A stretch of 64,000 nt of DNA from Bacteriovoracaceae bacterium (GCA_013141065.1 JABFRR010000004.1:99061-163060); one strand, 5' to 3'; shown: positions 27,262 to 36,890, counted from the first letter of the stretch. The notes: generated from the sequence alone by a model not told the origin. Numbers and translations: made by a program.

Positions 27262-28721
27262 TTACTCATCTGACATTGATTTTTTTCACAAGTAGCGGAT
27301 TCTTTTGTTTGCCGAAGGTATTCCTTGATTTTGTCTTGATTTATATAAGACTGTCCATTCTTATCTTTGCAATCCAAAATCATATCATCAAATATTTCTG
27401 TCATATAGGAATTATCCAAATTGTAAAATTCAGTACTGATTGCAAACGGTAAATTATGTTGAATATGCTTAGATGAAAAATAGGCCAATTTGCAATCTTC
27501 ATTTTTATCACACTTTTGAGAATTTGTTTTTGATTGCATATTGATAAGTTCATTAAACAAAATCACTGGGTCACAATTAATAATTTGCGGCTGACATCCC
27601 TTGGCCCTGCAGACGGGGGGAGTATTAAGTGGAAAGTAAAATGATTTTTGATCTGAGTTAAAGAATTGAGCTCGGTTGATAAAAAAATCTCTCTCTTTTT
27701 TTGATTCTAGATTTTCATTGTTAAAATATAAAGTGCCAAGGTTCGTGAGCTGAGTACTTGAGCATTGACTATCCTTTTGACATTTTCCTAATGATTTTCT
27801 CCAGGAATAATTAAAATAAAGCATACATTTTTTTTTATCTCGAGCTTTCTCATCTAGGCACCAATTTGAAAAATATCTGGTGTCAGTGCTGGGGTAAATA
27901 TTGTTTTTGTGAAGATCATTTTTTGCACATTCTGGAATTTTTTCAAAAAGTAAATTGATAATATTAATTTTATCAGAACTGTAATTATATTGGATAAGTG
28001 GAGAAATTAATTTTTTTGAGATAAGACATTTTTTTTCATCTGCTAAGTTGGTTTCATCAAAAAAGTTTAAAATGTTATAATCATCTATCAAAGATGTCAG
28101 CTTTGGTATGTCTAATGATTGATTTTCAATCATGGATAAGACAGATGTCCAGTCTGGGAGGATTTTATCAGAAATTATCCTATTAAGTTTTTTTGAGTTA
28201 CTAGTAATAAGTTCAAAGAGCTCTTTGTCTAATGTGTTAAATCTTTCTAACTCAGATTTTGAGTTAATTATTTCTTCAAGCAGTTTTACAATTTTTAATA
28301 TGAAATTGACCTGAAATAAAATCTTGTTACTTTTATAATAGTTATTAATTAAAGAAAAATCAGGCTCTTTGAATTGAACCTGGTATGAAAAGTAATGCTC
28401 AAGTAAACATCCTAAGCTTCCTTCACTCAGACCGTAAGGAAGCTCTAGATTATTATGTAAGACATATGATGTCGTTTCGAAGTTGAATATATTATCAAGT
28501 AAACGTTCTCCAATCCGAAACTTTATAAATTCATTGAAGTTAACTATTTGAAGAGTAGGTTCGTCACGAGACATGAAATTGGCGATTCGTTCATTTGAAA
28601 ATTTGACTCGACAATGATTATTAAAAACTAAAGTTGAGCTTTCATCTTCTGCCTGACTAGTAACTACACTTGAAAGAAAAAAGAGCATGAGGATTGAATA
28701 TAATTTTATTTTAGTGCTCAA
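27258..28721 (-). CDS. Secreted Cys-rich protein, paralogue of the next gene upstream
   Basis: I do not recognise this 487-residue protein. A signal peptide (about residues 5-24, cleavage after SQA) is followed by a helical middle region of about 280 residues and a C-terminal part with about 14 cysteines. That part contains WCLDEKARDKKKCMLYFNYS and then CQKDSQC. The same order (WCxxxxxxxxCLLHFN, CKANSDC, LYFN) occurs in the 446-residue protein encoded just upstream, so the two are diverged tandem duplicates. It is probably periplasmic or surface-exposed and disulfide-stabilised. The genes abut without spacing, making this the last gene of a long minus-strand run. Confidence 0.6.
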   Translation of the reverse strand: MSTKIKLYSILMLFFLSSVVTSQAEDESSTLVFNNHCRVKFSNERIANFMSRDEPTLQIVNFNEFIKFRIGERLLDNIFNFETTSYVLHNNLELPYGLSEGSLGCLLEHYFSYQVQFKEPDFSLINNYYKSNKILFQVNFILKIVKLLEEIINSKSELERFNTLDKELFELITSNSKKLNRIISDKILPDWTSVLSMIENQSLDIPKLTSLIDDYNILNFFDETNLADEKKCLISKKLISPLIQYNYSSDKINIINLLFEKIPECAKNDLHKNNIYPSTDTRYFSNWCLDEKARDKKKCMLYFNYSWRKSLGKCQKDSQCSSTQLTNLGTLYFNNENLESKKERDFFINRAQFFNSDQKSFYFPLNTPPVCRAKGCQPQIINCDPVILFNELINMQSKTNSQKCDKNEDCKLAYFSSKHIQHNLPFAISTEFYNLDNSYMTEIFDDMILDCKDKNGQSYINQDKIKEYLRQTKESATCEKNQCQMSN

Positions 28722-30062
28722 CTATATTCCCTTTTCTTGGCAAATATTATCTTGGCATACAAACTTCAGATTATCTACAGTGTCAAACTTTGAGATACTT
28801 CCTTTAAGGCAGTACGAATTATAAAGTTTTAACTCATCAGTACTAATATCAGAATTGAAATATAGTCTAGGACATTTATCATGTCTTATACTTTTGCAAT
28901 CTGAGTTAGCTTTGCAGAATGCAAACTTATATTTCCAATTGTCATTGTTAAAGTGTAATAAGCACTCTGGTGTGTGCGGGCACCACTTTAATGTAAATTT
29001 AGCAGAAGTTGTTATCATGGAATCCAGTTCGTTTTTATACTTTTTGATACAATCTAATTTGGATGAGTTTAATAATGTTATTAGTTTATTCTTTTGATGC
29101 TCAGGGGTAATTGGAGGAATCAATATATGATTTATTAATTTTTTGGCAATTTCACATTTAATATTAATATTTGTATCTCTATCCAAGAAAATTTTTACAC
29201 CCTTTGAATTTATATCATATCTATAAAAAAGTGAGTCTTGCTCTATTGATTTTAGAATAAGTCTCAAATAGCTAGGATCTGTTTTTAGTAAATCTAGGAT
29301 TTCGGTAGTAAAAATTAACTCTCTTGGCCGATTAACAAGATAATTAATTATTTCTTCTCTTAATTCACTAGATATCGGTATTTGAGATGTAGTTAAATTT
29401 TCTAGAATATTAAGAGACAACAATGTTTTTTCGATGTCTGGTATTTGTTTATAAAGTGAGATTTCGAGAAAGTTTGCATATATGAAAGCCTTGAAAGTTC
29501 CATTTTGAATGAGGCTCTGTTGCTCGAAGAAATCAGTCTTTTTTAACATTGAAAAAATAAAAGGCTCATATGTTATAAATAATTTCTTTTGAAGTCTAGG
29601 GGGGAAATATTCAAAAAGAGTAGGTAGAAATAATAAAAATAGATTATTTTTATTAAGTTCTGAGACTTCAGAATCAAGTAAAAATGGAGAGAGCAAATGG
29701 CTTATGCAATACAGGCTAATAGCTTTGGGATTATCTTTATTAATTATGGTTTTTTTTAAAAAATTTGTACTAGCTTGAAAATTGTCAATTCCGAAATAGA
29801 TAATCACTTTTCTTTGTCTTTGTGGGTCATCTAAAACAGCGTCCAGACATTCTTCCGGTGTTTCGTTTTGATTGCATAAAGAATTGGGAATAGCTGTGTT
29901 TAACTCATTTTCAATTAAAAAATTAAAAGACTCGCACTCTTTATGTTTGACGACAAAGGGATCAAATCCTCCCAAGGGGATTTCTCTGTAGTTAAAATTA
30001 AATGCAAAACCTTTAAAAGAGGTGAAAATAAATATAAAAATAAGAAGTTTAAAAAATTTCAT
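28722..30062 (-). CDS. Secreted Cys-rich protein, paralogue of the next gene downstream
   Basis: This 446-residue protein has a signal peptide (about residues 1-20, FTSFKGFA), a helical central region and a Cys-rich C-terminal domain. That domain carries CPHTPECLLHFNNDNW, CKANSDCKSIRHDKCPRLYF and a terminal CQDNICQEK. It matches the downstream protein in motif order but little else. I can name no family. It starts 12 bp after the cystathionine-lyase-like gene, so it is likely in the same transcript, though a role in sulfur metabolism does not follow from that. Many paired cysteines suggest export to an oxidising compartment. Confidence 0.6.
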   Translation of the reverse strand: MKFFKLLIFIFIFTSFKGFAFNFNYREIPLGGFDPFVVKHKECESFNFLIENELNTAIPNSLCNQNETPEECLDAVLDDPQRQRKVIIYFGIDNFQASTNFLKKTIINKDNPKAISLYCISHLLSPFLLDSEVSELNKNNLFLLFLPTLFEYFPPRLQKKLFITYEPFIFSMLKKTDFFEQQSLIQNGTFKAFIYANFLEISLYKQIPDIEKTLLSLNILENLTTSQIPISSELREEIINYLVNRPRELIFTTEILDLLKTDPSYLRLILKSIEQDSLFYRYDINSKGVKIFLDRDTNINIKCEIAKKLINHILIPPITPEHQKNKLITLLNSSKLDCIKKYKNELDSMITTSAKFTLKWCPHTPECLLHFNNDNWKYKFAFCKANSDCKSIRHDKCPRLYFNSDISTDELKLYNSYCLKGSISKFDTVDNLKFVCQDNICQEKGI

Positions 30063-30074
30063 TATGTCCGATAA

Positions 30075-31274
30075 TTAGATAGTTTTAAACGCTTGATCCA
30101 AATCTTCAATCAAATCTTGAACATGTTCAATTCCTACTGACAAACGAATGAGATTGTCAGTAAGTCCTATAGACTCTCTCACTTTTTTAGGCACAGAAGC
30201 ATGAGTCATAATGGCCGGATGTTCAATTAAACTCTCAACACCACCTAAACTTTCAGCGAGAGCAAAAAGTTTAACTGTTGAAAGAAATTTCATTGATTTT
30301 TTAATGTCACCTTTTAAGAAAAAAGTAATCATTCCACCGTAACCAAGCATTTGCTTTTTAGCAATTGCATGTTGAGGATGAGACTTGAGTCCTGGGTAGA
30401 CGACTCTTTCAACTTTAGGATGATTCTCAAGATATTCGGCAACAACCATGGCATTTTTGGCATGAGCTTCCATACGCACAGCTAATGTTTTAAGTCCTCT
30501 TAAGACCAACCAAGAATCAAATGGAGAATGACAAGGACCAATTGAATTTTGAAGTGTGAAAAGCTTTTTATGCATTTCAGAATCATTCAACATCATACAT
30601 CCGCCGACAGCATCACTATGACCGTTAAGATATTTAGTCATTGAGTGAAGAGCAATGTCAGCTCCTAGTACCAATGGATTTTGAAAGTAAGGACTCATGA
30701 AAGTATTATCGACAACAGTGAGAGCGCGTGCTTTTTTAGCTATTGCCGTGACCGCTTGAATGTCAGTGATTTTTAAAAGTGGGTTAGTAGGAGTTTCAAG
30801 CCAAATAAGCGCAGGCTTAAATTCTTTAACAGCTTTTTCAACAAGTTTAGGATTAGTTGTGTCTATAAATTTAAAATTGTGCATTTTATGAAACACAGTT
30901 GTAAATAAACGATATGTCCCACCGTACACATCATCACCACAAATAATATTTGATCCTGTCGGCAATAAATGCATGATGAGCATTTCAGCGGAGAGTCCTG
31001 ACGCCGTCACGACACAATGTTTTGCTTGTTCTAATGAAGCTAAACACTCTTCAAGACGAGTGCGCGTTGGATTGTGTGAGCGAGTATATTCATAACCTTT
31101 ATGCACGCCAGGAGAGTCTTGTACATAAGTTGATGTTTGATAAATTGGTGGCATGATCGCACCCGTTTCTTTGTCGGGCTCTCCACCAACATGAATAGTT
31201 CGTGTGGCGATGTCATGAAGTATTGGGGCTTTTGAGGGGGCTTTAGTTTTTTTTGCAGCTACTTTTTTCGTCAT
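30075..31274 (-). CDS. Cystathionine gamma-lyase / gamma-synthase family enzyme
   Basis: This 399-residue PLP enzyme belongs to the Cys/Met metabolism family (MetB/MetC/CGL). Visible motifs are TIHVGGEPDKETGAIMPPIY near the start, YTRSHNPTR (phosphate and substrate contacts), ASGLSAE, the aspartate motif VVDNTF, and SMTKYLNGHSD with the PLP lysine at residue 214. The first 15 residues are a Lys/Ala-rich extension not usual in the family. It lies 7 bp downstream of a cystathionine beta-synthase gene, which favours cystathionine gamma-lyase (cystathionine to cysteine, 2-oxobutyrate and ammonia) over gamma-synthase; sequence alone does not separate them. The start ATG 31274 has AGGA 5 nt upstream. 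Confidence 0.9.
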   Translation of the reverse strand: MTKKVAAKKTKAPSKAPILHDIATRTIHVGGEPDKETGAIMPPIYQTSTYVQDSPGVHKGYEYTRSHNPTRTRLEECLASLEQAKHCVVTASGLSAEMLIMHLLPTGSNIICGDDVYGGTYRLFTTVFHKMHNFKFIDTTNPKLVEKAVKEFKPALIWLETPTNPLLKITDIQAVTAIAKKARALTVVDNTFMSPYFQNPLVLGADIALHSMTKYLNGHSDAVGGCMMLNDSEMHKKLFTLQNSIGPCHSPFDSWLVLRGLKTLAVRMEAHAKNAMVVAEYLENHPKVERVVYPGLKSHPQHAIAKKQMLGYGGMITFFLKGDIKKSMKFLSTVKLFALAESLGGVESLIEHPAIMTHASVPKKVRESIGLTDNLIRLSVGIEHVQDLIEDLDQAFKTI

Positions 31275-31281
31275 ATAATTC

Positions 31282-32664
31282 CTACATGTTTTCGCGTTTA
31301 GCGATGTAATTTAAAATATCAATGTTTGTGAGTAAGTTAACCGGCTGACCCTTGTCAGTAACCAAGACCACTTCTTTTTTAAGAAGTGAATCGGCAACGT
31401 TAGAAAGAAGATCGTTGATATCGACAACTTTATACTTATTAGAGTATGCCAGTGAGACCGAGTCACTTAAGTGGTACTCACCATTAAAAAGAGGTTTTAA
31501 AAGACCATTTTCACTTAACACCCCTTTAATCACACCATCAGAAATAACTGGCAATTGCGAAACACTTTTTTGCTCCATTAATTTTACAGCGTCCCCAATG
31601 GTTGCATGATCTGTAATGGAAATAACTTGGTTATTCACTTTACCAAGATCAGCAAGCAAGTCTTTAATAATGACGTTAAAAGATGAATCAATATAGCCTT
31701 TACTCATCATCCACTCATCATTGAAAATTTTTGAAGTGTATCTGTTTCCAGAATCAGGAAGGATGACTAAAATTTTCTTTGGTTCTTTAAGTGTCTTTGC
31801 ATATTTAATTGCGCCAACGACTGCAGACCCACCTGATCCACCAGTATAAATACCCTCTTGTTTTAAAAGTGCACGAGTCATTAAAAATGATTCTTTATCA
31901 CCAACGACCACCCAATCATCAATGACTTTAAAGTCATAATTTTCAGGAATAAAGTCTTCACCGATTCCTTCGATAACATAAGAGCGCGCTCCACTCATGT
32001 CTCCGGTTCGGGCAAACTGAGCAACGATAGAGCCCTCTACATCAACTCCGACAGTTGTGAGTTTAGGCATTTTCGTTTTTAAGTAAGTAGACACTCCCGT
32101 AATTGTTCCACCCGTGCCCACTCCGGCCATGTAAACATCAAAGTCGCCTTTGGTTTGTTCAAAAATTTCAGGCCCCGTAGTAGCTACGTGAGTTTCACGG
32201 TTCCAAAGATTATCGTATTGATTGACATAATATGAGTTAGGGATTGTTTCAGCCAATCTTTTAGAAACAGAATAATATGAACGTGGATCTTCTGGCTCAA
32301 CGTCAGTAGGGCAGACAACAACTTTTGCCCCAAAAGATTTTAAGTTATTTACTTTTTCAATTGATTGTTTATCGGCCATAACGAAAATACATTTGTAGCC
32401 ATTGACAGCGGCCCACATTGCAAGACCAACTCCTGTATTGCCAGAAGTTCCTTCAATGATCGTTCCACCTGGTTTTAATTTACCTGCGGCAATGGCCCTG
32501 TCCATAATAAATCCACCAATGCGGTCTTTACTCGATCCGCCTGGGTTCATGTATTCTAATTTGACATAAATTTCAGAGTCAACACCAGTTGTGACTTTAT
32601 TAAGCTTCACAATAGGTGTCCATCCAATGGCCTCTAATACGTTTTTCTTTGCTCCGGTCATCAT
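31282..32664 (-). CDS. Cystathionine beta-synthase with C-terminal CBS-domain pair
   Basis: This 460-residue PLP enzyme has the fold-type II core. The PLP lysine is residue 46 in GGSSKDRIG, followed by the loop EGTSGNTGVGLA and a glycine-rich phosphate loop GVGTGGTITGV. A second region from about residue 330 holds two CBS motifs (ITDHATIGDAVKLMEQKSVS and VVDINDLLSNVADSLL), as in eukaryotic-type cystathionine beta-synthase; there they regulate activity. Cysteine synthases lack these, so serine plus homocysteine to cystathionine is the likely reaction. The enzyme lacks the haem-binding N-terminal extension of animal CBS. It sits between gshA and the cystathionine lyase-like gene in a compact operon. 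Confidence 0.9.
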   Translation of the reverse strand: MMTGAKKNVLEAIGWTPIVKLNKVTTGVDSEIYVKLEYMNPGGSSKDRIGGFIMDRAIAAGKLKPGGTIIEGTSGNTGVGLAMWAAVNGYKCIFVMADKQSIEKVNNLKSFGAKVVVCPTDVEPEDPRSYYSVSKRLAETIPNSYYVNQYDNLWNRETHVATTGPEIFEQTKGDFDVYMAGVGTGGTITGVSTYLKTKMPKLTTVGVDVEGSIVAQFARTGDMSGARSYVIEGIGEDFIPENYDFKVIDDWVVVGDKESFLMTRALLKQEGIYTGGSGGSAVVGAIKYAKTLKEPKKILVILPDSGNRYTSKIFNDEWMMSKGYIDSSFNVIIKDLLADLGKVNNQVISITDHATIGDAVKLMEQKSVSQLPVISDGVIKGVLSENGLLKPLFNGEYHLSDSVSLAYSNKYKVVDINDLLSNVADSLLKKEVVLVTDKGQPVNLLTNIDILNYIAKRENM

Positions 32665-32676
32665 ATAAAATTCTCC

Positions 32677-33906
32677 TTATAACACTTCTTTAATTTCGTA
32701 AGCAGCTGCAATGGTAGAAAGCCTTGCGATCATAGAGTAAATAGCCTCTTTAGTTGTATGGTCTTTAGCCGATTCTACAACTTCTCCCATACAAAGTTTT
32801 CTAAAAACCATTCCGCGACTATTGAGATTTCCGAGATCATCTTTTTCGCCGTTGATTCGCATAAAGCCACCAATGCTTTTTCCATCAATGAGATAAATAG
32901 TTATTTCTGCGGGCATGTCGTCGTACTTGATTATTGTTTCCACACCTTCTTGAACTAAAAGTGAAGTAAATTTAATGCTATTTTTTCCCACGTCCATTTT
33001 GTTTCTTGTTTTGCGGTTCATGTTGATAATTTCTTCACCGCTTGAAACAACACTGATACCCATTCCATAAGTTCCTTGTGAGGCTTTCACAAACACTTTT
33101 GAGCCAGGCTTTAGTTCAGTGATTAATTCATCGACTGCATTACCTAGTTTGTCTAAACCATTTTTTGCTTCAAAGTCGACATCATCAACTGCTTTAAATT
33201 TTGCCTGAATCAAATCGGGATTTATTCCAAAATGTGCACAGAAATCATCAGCGACTTTTTTATAATAACCAAAATGAGTATTTTTTTGTCTTCTGAACCA
33301 TCCAATTTTAGGAGTGGGAGTTATAGGGGTTGTGACAGATGTCCAATCAATTGGCCATGGATTGGATTGATCATTATTACAAATAATTAAATCACATTTT
33401 GTTCCAAAGACATAAATCTCACCTTGGTCGATACTGGCCTTACAGATGGTAAGAGGAGTGCCTGAATGTGAGAGTAAATTAAGGCAATCACCGCCTTCTA
33501 AAAATAAATTAGGATCAAAACTTAAAAAGCGAACTTTGTAACCAGCATCTTCAATCATCTTTCCAAGAGTCACAAGATGATCAAGATACATTAAATTTTT
33601 TGTGTGTGATTCTGGAAAAATACCTATCATGTTGGCTTTAGGACTTAATTTTGTAAGCGTTTCTTTTGTAACAACACTTGCATCAGTAAAGTCAGCGGAG
33701 CATAAATTGTTGAATCCTGCAGGATACATATTATGATCGACTGGGGCGTATTTAAATTTACTTTCTCTTACGTCAACACTTGAATAAAAAGGAATAGGCA
33801 GACCAACTTTTAATTTGTCTATATAGCGATTAACCTCATCGTAGCGACTACAGATAAAGGTTTCTAATTCTTCTTTTGTGTTTATTGTACTAATTGATGT
33901 TCCCAT
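32677..33906 (-). CDS. gshA: Glutamate-cysteine ligase, proteobacterial GshA type
   Basis: This 409-residue protein matches the glutamate-cysteine ligase family first named from Acidithiobacillus (TIGR02049). Diagnostic stretches are SSVDVRESKFKYAPVDHN then MYPAGFNNLC near residue 50-70, FVKASQGTYGMGIS near 275 and a C-terminal ATP-binding region. It joins glutamate and cysteine to gamma-glutamylcysteine, the first step to glutathione. No glutathione synthetase gene lies in the window. The gene is 12 bp upstream of the cystathionine beta-synthase gene, so cysteine formation and use are encoded together. The start ATG 33906 has AAAGGA 4 nt upstream. Confidence 0.88.
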   Translation of the reverse strand: MGTSISTINTKEELETFICSRYDEVNRYIDKLKVGLPIPFYSSVDVRESKFKYAPVDHNMYPAGFNNLCSADFTDASVVTKETLTKLSPKANMIGIFPESHTKNLMYLDHLVTLGKMIEDAGYKVRFLSFDPNLFLEGGDCLNLLSHSGTPLTICKASIDQGEIYVFGTKCDLIICNNDQSNPWPIDWTSVTTPITPTPKIGWFRRQKNTHFGYYKKVADDFCAHFGINPDLIQAKFKAVDDVDFEAKNGLDKLGNAVDELITELKPGSKVFVKASQGTYGMGISVVSSGEEIINMNRKTRNKMDVGKNSIKFTSLLVQEGVETIIKYDDMPAEITIYLIDGKSIGGFMRINGEKDDLGNLNSRGMVFRKLCMGEVVESAKDHTTKEAIYSMIARLSTIAAAYEIKEVL

Positions 33907-33930
33907 GAATTCCTTTTTCGAGCGTTTTTT

Positions 33931-34980
33931 TTACGCTTTAAATTGCAATGCTAATCCTTTCACATGTTCAAGTGGAGAAGGATTATTTATTTCATGGAAT
34001 TTTAGTACGTTTCTAAAGTTTTTACTAGCAAACTCGGTCAATATAGCTTCCCGAGTCACCATACTTTTTTTGAGGCGCGACAACGTCGTGTCGGCTTTGG
34101 GCTCCCAATTATTCAAAAAAGGAGTAAGGCATTTATTTATTATTAAAAAGAGGTCATTGTGCATGAAGTTTTCTGCTTGGTCTTTTAGTCCTTGTGCTTC
34201 ATTCATTTTTTGCTGCTCAACAGATGTCACTAAGAACCAATTTGAGTATGATTCTTGTTTTAATTCCTGCTGAAAATCAAGTGCGTGTAAAAATGAATCG
34301 CGACTTTTATAGAGCGCCAGTACTGCATCTATAAACTCTCGAACAAAGTCGGCTCCGGTCACATCTTCTAAGTAGGTTAGGAGTTTATTGACCCCGGTTG
34401 AAATTAGTTTGGTAAAAATATTTTTACTTTTTTTCCCGTCGCTATGAATGTTTTTTCCCAAATATTCGAATATTTCCAAAAATGATTTATCAAAAAAGTT
34501 TTTAATTTTTTCAGAAGATTCTAAGAAATCAATGAAGTGTTTTCCAGGTGGTGTATCAAGAATAATTGTGTCGTAGGTTTTTTTCTTAAGTTGATACTGG
34601 ACTTCGATTATAGACATGATTTCATTCATGCCACCATAGGGGCGTGAAAGTGTTTTTATAATGGTAGAATCAAATTCAGCTTCAAGTCCTCTTTCACTCG
34701 CAATGCGTTTTAAAGTGGCACCAGGAGACATTAACATGGCATCAAAACTCGAATCCATTTCGTCACCAAAAAGACTTAGGGGAATTGAGTGAATTTCACC
34801 GTCATCTTTATCTGGAAGGCTTAAAATTTGTTTTAAGCGTTTGGCAGGATCAATCGTGATTAAGAGCACTTTTCTTCCAGTGCGTGCTAAAAAAAGTGCC
34901 CGTGCAGTGGCCATTGTCGTTTTACCAACACCACCAGTGCCACAAAAGAGTTCTACTTTTTTAAGTGGAATTTGTTTCAT
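33931..34980 (-). CDS. ArsA/GET3-like ATPase (second of pair)
   Basis: This 349-residue ATPase belongs to the ArsA/GET3 branch of SIMIBI P-loop proteins. The deviant Walker A loop is FCGTGGVGKTT (residues 13-22). The switch I region follows (ITIDPAKRL near 44), and switch II is DTPPGKHFIDFL near 140. It overlaps the upstream ArsA-like gene by 4 bp, so the two are translationally coupled and likely act as a heteromeric pair. In myxobacteria and bdellovibrios such paired ATPases are common and not tied to arsenite; no arsB or metal-binding cysteine triad is present here. The substrate is unknown; membrane-protein or cell-envelope targeting is one possibility. Confidence 0.85.
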   Translation of the reverse strand: MKQIPLKKVELFCGTGGVGKTTMATARALFLARTGRKVLLITIDPAKRLKQILSLPDKDDGEIHSIPLSLFGDEMDSSFDAMLMSPGATLKRIASERGLEAEFDSTIIKTLSRPYGGMNEIMSIIEVQYQLKKKTYDTIILDTPPGKHFIDFLESSEKIKNFFDKSFLEIFEYLGKNIHSDGKKSKNIFTKLISTGVNKLLTYLEDVTGADFVREFIDAVLALYKSRDSFLHALDFQQELKQESYSNWFLVTSVEQQKMNEAQGLKDQAENFMHNDLFLIINKCLTPFLNNWEPKADTTLSRLKKSMVTREAILTEFASKNFRNVLKFHEINNPSPLEHVKGLALQFKA

Positions 34981-35780
34981 ACTAATGTCTCCATGAAAGG
35001 AGTCATTGCAGAAATTATGCTTTCCTGCGAATTTTCATCAATGTGAGGAATCGTCGGTGTATTTTTAACAATTTCCTTTTCTAAATCGACTTTGCTTTTT
35101 AAGAACTCCGGTAAGTCACTCTCACTTATGTGATTGAGTTCACAGTATTTTAAATAAGAATCGTTAACGACTAAATTCAAGTTAAAATCCATTTCTAAGT
35201 CATTTTGACCGAGTTCTAATTCAAGGTCGCGAGCTTCGTTCATAGAAAGCTCAGTAGGAAGAGAAACAATTGTTGTTTTTAAGTGCGAAGGATTTGTTAA
35301 AAACCGGTGCATTCTTTCAATATCTTTAACGATGAGGCCTGCACGAAAAATTTTCTTAAAATTTGATGATGACTCAAACATTGTTAGAGCATGTCCAGAG
35401 GCAGGAGAGTCGAGAATTATCACCAAATTAGGGTTGCGTTCTAAATCGTCTATAATATGCCCTAAAAGAATCATGTGCCCAAGTCCTGGGATCATTTGAA
35501 AGAGCGATTTAAAAAAATGAGTTTTCATTATCCATGAGGCAATAGTTTTTGAATTTAGCTTTCTTCCAATATAAATTTCAGCACTCGATAAAAGAGTTAT
35601 ATCGAAAACAGGTAGTTTGAGTTTGTCCCATAATTCTCTTTCGGGTTCTTGAAAAAAAGAGTTGTATCGGGCATCAATACCTTTTGACTCTAAATATTTA
35701 GTCAGCGCCATCGCAATTGACGTTTTCCCGACTCCGCCTTTGCCGGTTATGATATAAAGTCTTTTAGTAATTTTATTCAT
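34977..35780 (-). CDS. ArsA/GET3-like ATPase (first of pair)
   Basis: This 267-residue protein is a shorter member of the same family. Walker A is ITGKGGVGKTS (residues 11-21), with switch II at ILDSPASGHAL near 122. It lacks the C-terminal third found in its partner. The middle is hydrophobic and helical (LFQMIPGLGHMILLGHIIDD), which may be a client-binding surface. It overlaps its partner by 4 bp and starts 5 bp after the outer-membrane protein gene upstream. No arsenic-resistance genes are nearby, so an arsenite pump role is unlikely. Confidence 0.85.
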   Translation of the reverse strand: MNKITKRLYIITGKGGVGKTSIAMALTKYLESKGIDARYNSFFQEPERELWDKLKLPVFDITLLSSAEIYIGRKLNSKTIASWIMKTHFFKSLFQMIPGLGHMILLGHIIDDLERNPNLVIILDSPASGHALTMFESSSNFKKIFRAGLIVKDIERMHRFLTNPSHLKTTIVSLPTELSMNEARDLELELGQNDLEMDFNLNLVVNDSYLKYCELNHISESDLPEFLKSKVDLEKEIVKNTPTIPHIDENSQESIISAMTPFMETLV

Positions 35781-35785
35781 TCTTT

Positions 35786-36475
35786 TTATCTGAAGGTAAA
35801 CATGCCGAGAATAAGTAGTTTCATGTAAGAGCCATTAAGTTCAGGGGCTAGCTCTTGGCGAAGATTAAATGGGTCGTGGTAGTGTGCAATGACTCCTACG
35901 GTAGCTTCACTGTTGAGTCTTAGCTCAACACCTGCACCAAAATTCATACCAAAAACTAATTGATTGCGCGTTTCAGTCGGAACGTTGTTAATAATTCTTG
36001 TCGCTCCAGGGAGATAAAAACCAAAACCACCCACAACAAATGGAGAAAATGCATCGAATTGATACCCTTTTCCTTTGATTGAAAGTGCGAGACCGCGAAT
36101 GGTGACATCGCGATTTAAATACTGATGTTTTGACCAATGTAAATTGGCCAGAAAATCAAATGAGTAACTGGCAGAGTAATTATAATAAATGTCGGGAGTA
36201 ATTTTATCATTTCCATTGTCGGCAAAATCATTGCGGAGAAATGTTTGTCCGAGCCCGAGACCGATGGAGTGTTTATTTACTTCATTGGGAACTCTTGGTT
36301 CACTGGGGCTTGGAATATTGTTGTTAACTTTTTGAGCGGTAGTATCTGTGGTGAGGTTTCCGATACTGGGTCTCATTTGCTGTTCTTCAGCCGATAAAAC
36401 TTGGAGAGATGAAATAAAAACACCCGCCATTAAGACGGGTGTTAGTTGAACTATTTTTAAAATTTTGCTAAGCAT
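35786..36475 (-). CDS. Outer-membrane beta-barrel protein, OmpW/OmpA size class
   Basis: This 229-residue protein has a signal peptide (about residues 1-28, cleavage likely after VLSA). About 40 polar residues follow, then roughly eight amphipathic strands with turns rich in Asn and Gly, ending LLILGMFTFR. The final strand has alternating hydrophobic residues with a Phe two positions from the end, typical of small barrels. It is the first gene of the tight minus-strand run that continues with the two ArsA-like ATPases. The short spacer (5 bp) suggests co-transcription. No specific porin family could be assigned. Confidence 0.65.
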   Translation of the reverse strand: MLSKILKIVQLTPVLMAGVFISSLQVLSAEEQQMRPSIGNLTTDTTAQKVNNNIPSPSEPRVPNEVNKHSIGLGLGQTFLRNDFADNGNDKITPDIYYNYSASYSFDFLANLHWSKHQYLNRDVTIRGLALSIKGKGYQFDAFSPFVVGGFGFYLPGATRIINNVPTETRNQLVFGMNFGAGVELRLNSEATVGVIAHYHDPFNLRQELAPELNGSYMKLLILGMFTFR

Positions 36476-36512
36476 TAGTTACCTTTTGAAGAATGATCTA
36501 ATGCTTAGAATT

Positions 36513-36890
36513 TTAGTTTAAAGTAGTTGTAGTTTCAATAGCTGAATTTTCATTGTTCATGAAAGGTGCTTTGAATTCTGCAGCTGGAGCGTTAACCCCA
36601 AGTGATTTTTCAAGAGCTTTAATGTGACCAGTAAATGTTCCTTCTTCAGAGCGAATAACACGCTTAAGAAGCTCTACATCACCAGCTCTAGTTGATTTTT
36701 TCTCTTGATCAAATAAAAGTTGGATTTGAGTAATGTAAGTGATGTCATTTTTAGTCTTATTGTCGATAACTTGAATTTCGTTACCTTCGCGAATGATTTG
36801 CGCGATCTCTTCAAGAGTCACGTAACAGCTCTGGTGAGTGTCATAAAGTTTTCTGTTTTGGTAACGTTTAATGATTCTTAGGTCGCTCAT
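36513..36890 (-). CDS. phaR: PhaR-like polyhydroxyalkanoate synthesis regulator
   Basis: The start is ATG 36890, with AGGGG 7 nt upstream; a longer frame to 36980 has no ribosome-binding site. The 125-residue protein opens with LRIIKRYQNRKLYDTHQSCY and VTLEEIAQIIREGNEIQVID. This is the highly conserved DNA-binding domain of PhaR/PhbR regulators, followed by the ITYITQIQLLFDQEKK segment. These proteins repress phasin and PHA genes and are released by binding PHA granules. No PHA synthase or phasin gene is in the window, so the regulon is elsewhere or the protein has another role. The C-terminal 45 residues are not conserved in a way I recognise. Confidence 0.85.
   Translation of the reverse strand: MSDLRIIKRYQNRKLYDTHQSCYVTLEEIAQIIREGNEIQVIDNKTKNDITYITQIQLLFDQEKKSTRAGDVELLKRVIRSEEGTFTGHIKALEKSLGVNAPAAEFKAPFMNNENSAIETTTTLN

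Noticed and set aside
33931..35780. Arsenic resistance operon
   Set aside because: The ATPases are ArsA-like, but there is no arsB, arsC, arsR or arsD, and no ArsA metal-binding cysteine triad; the context is sulfur metabolism and envelope genes.
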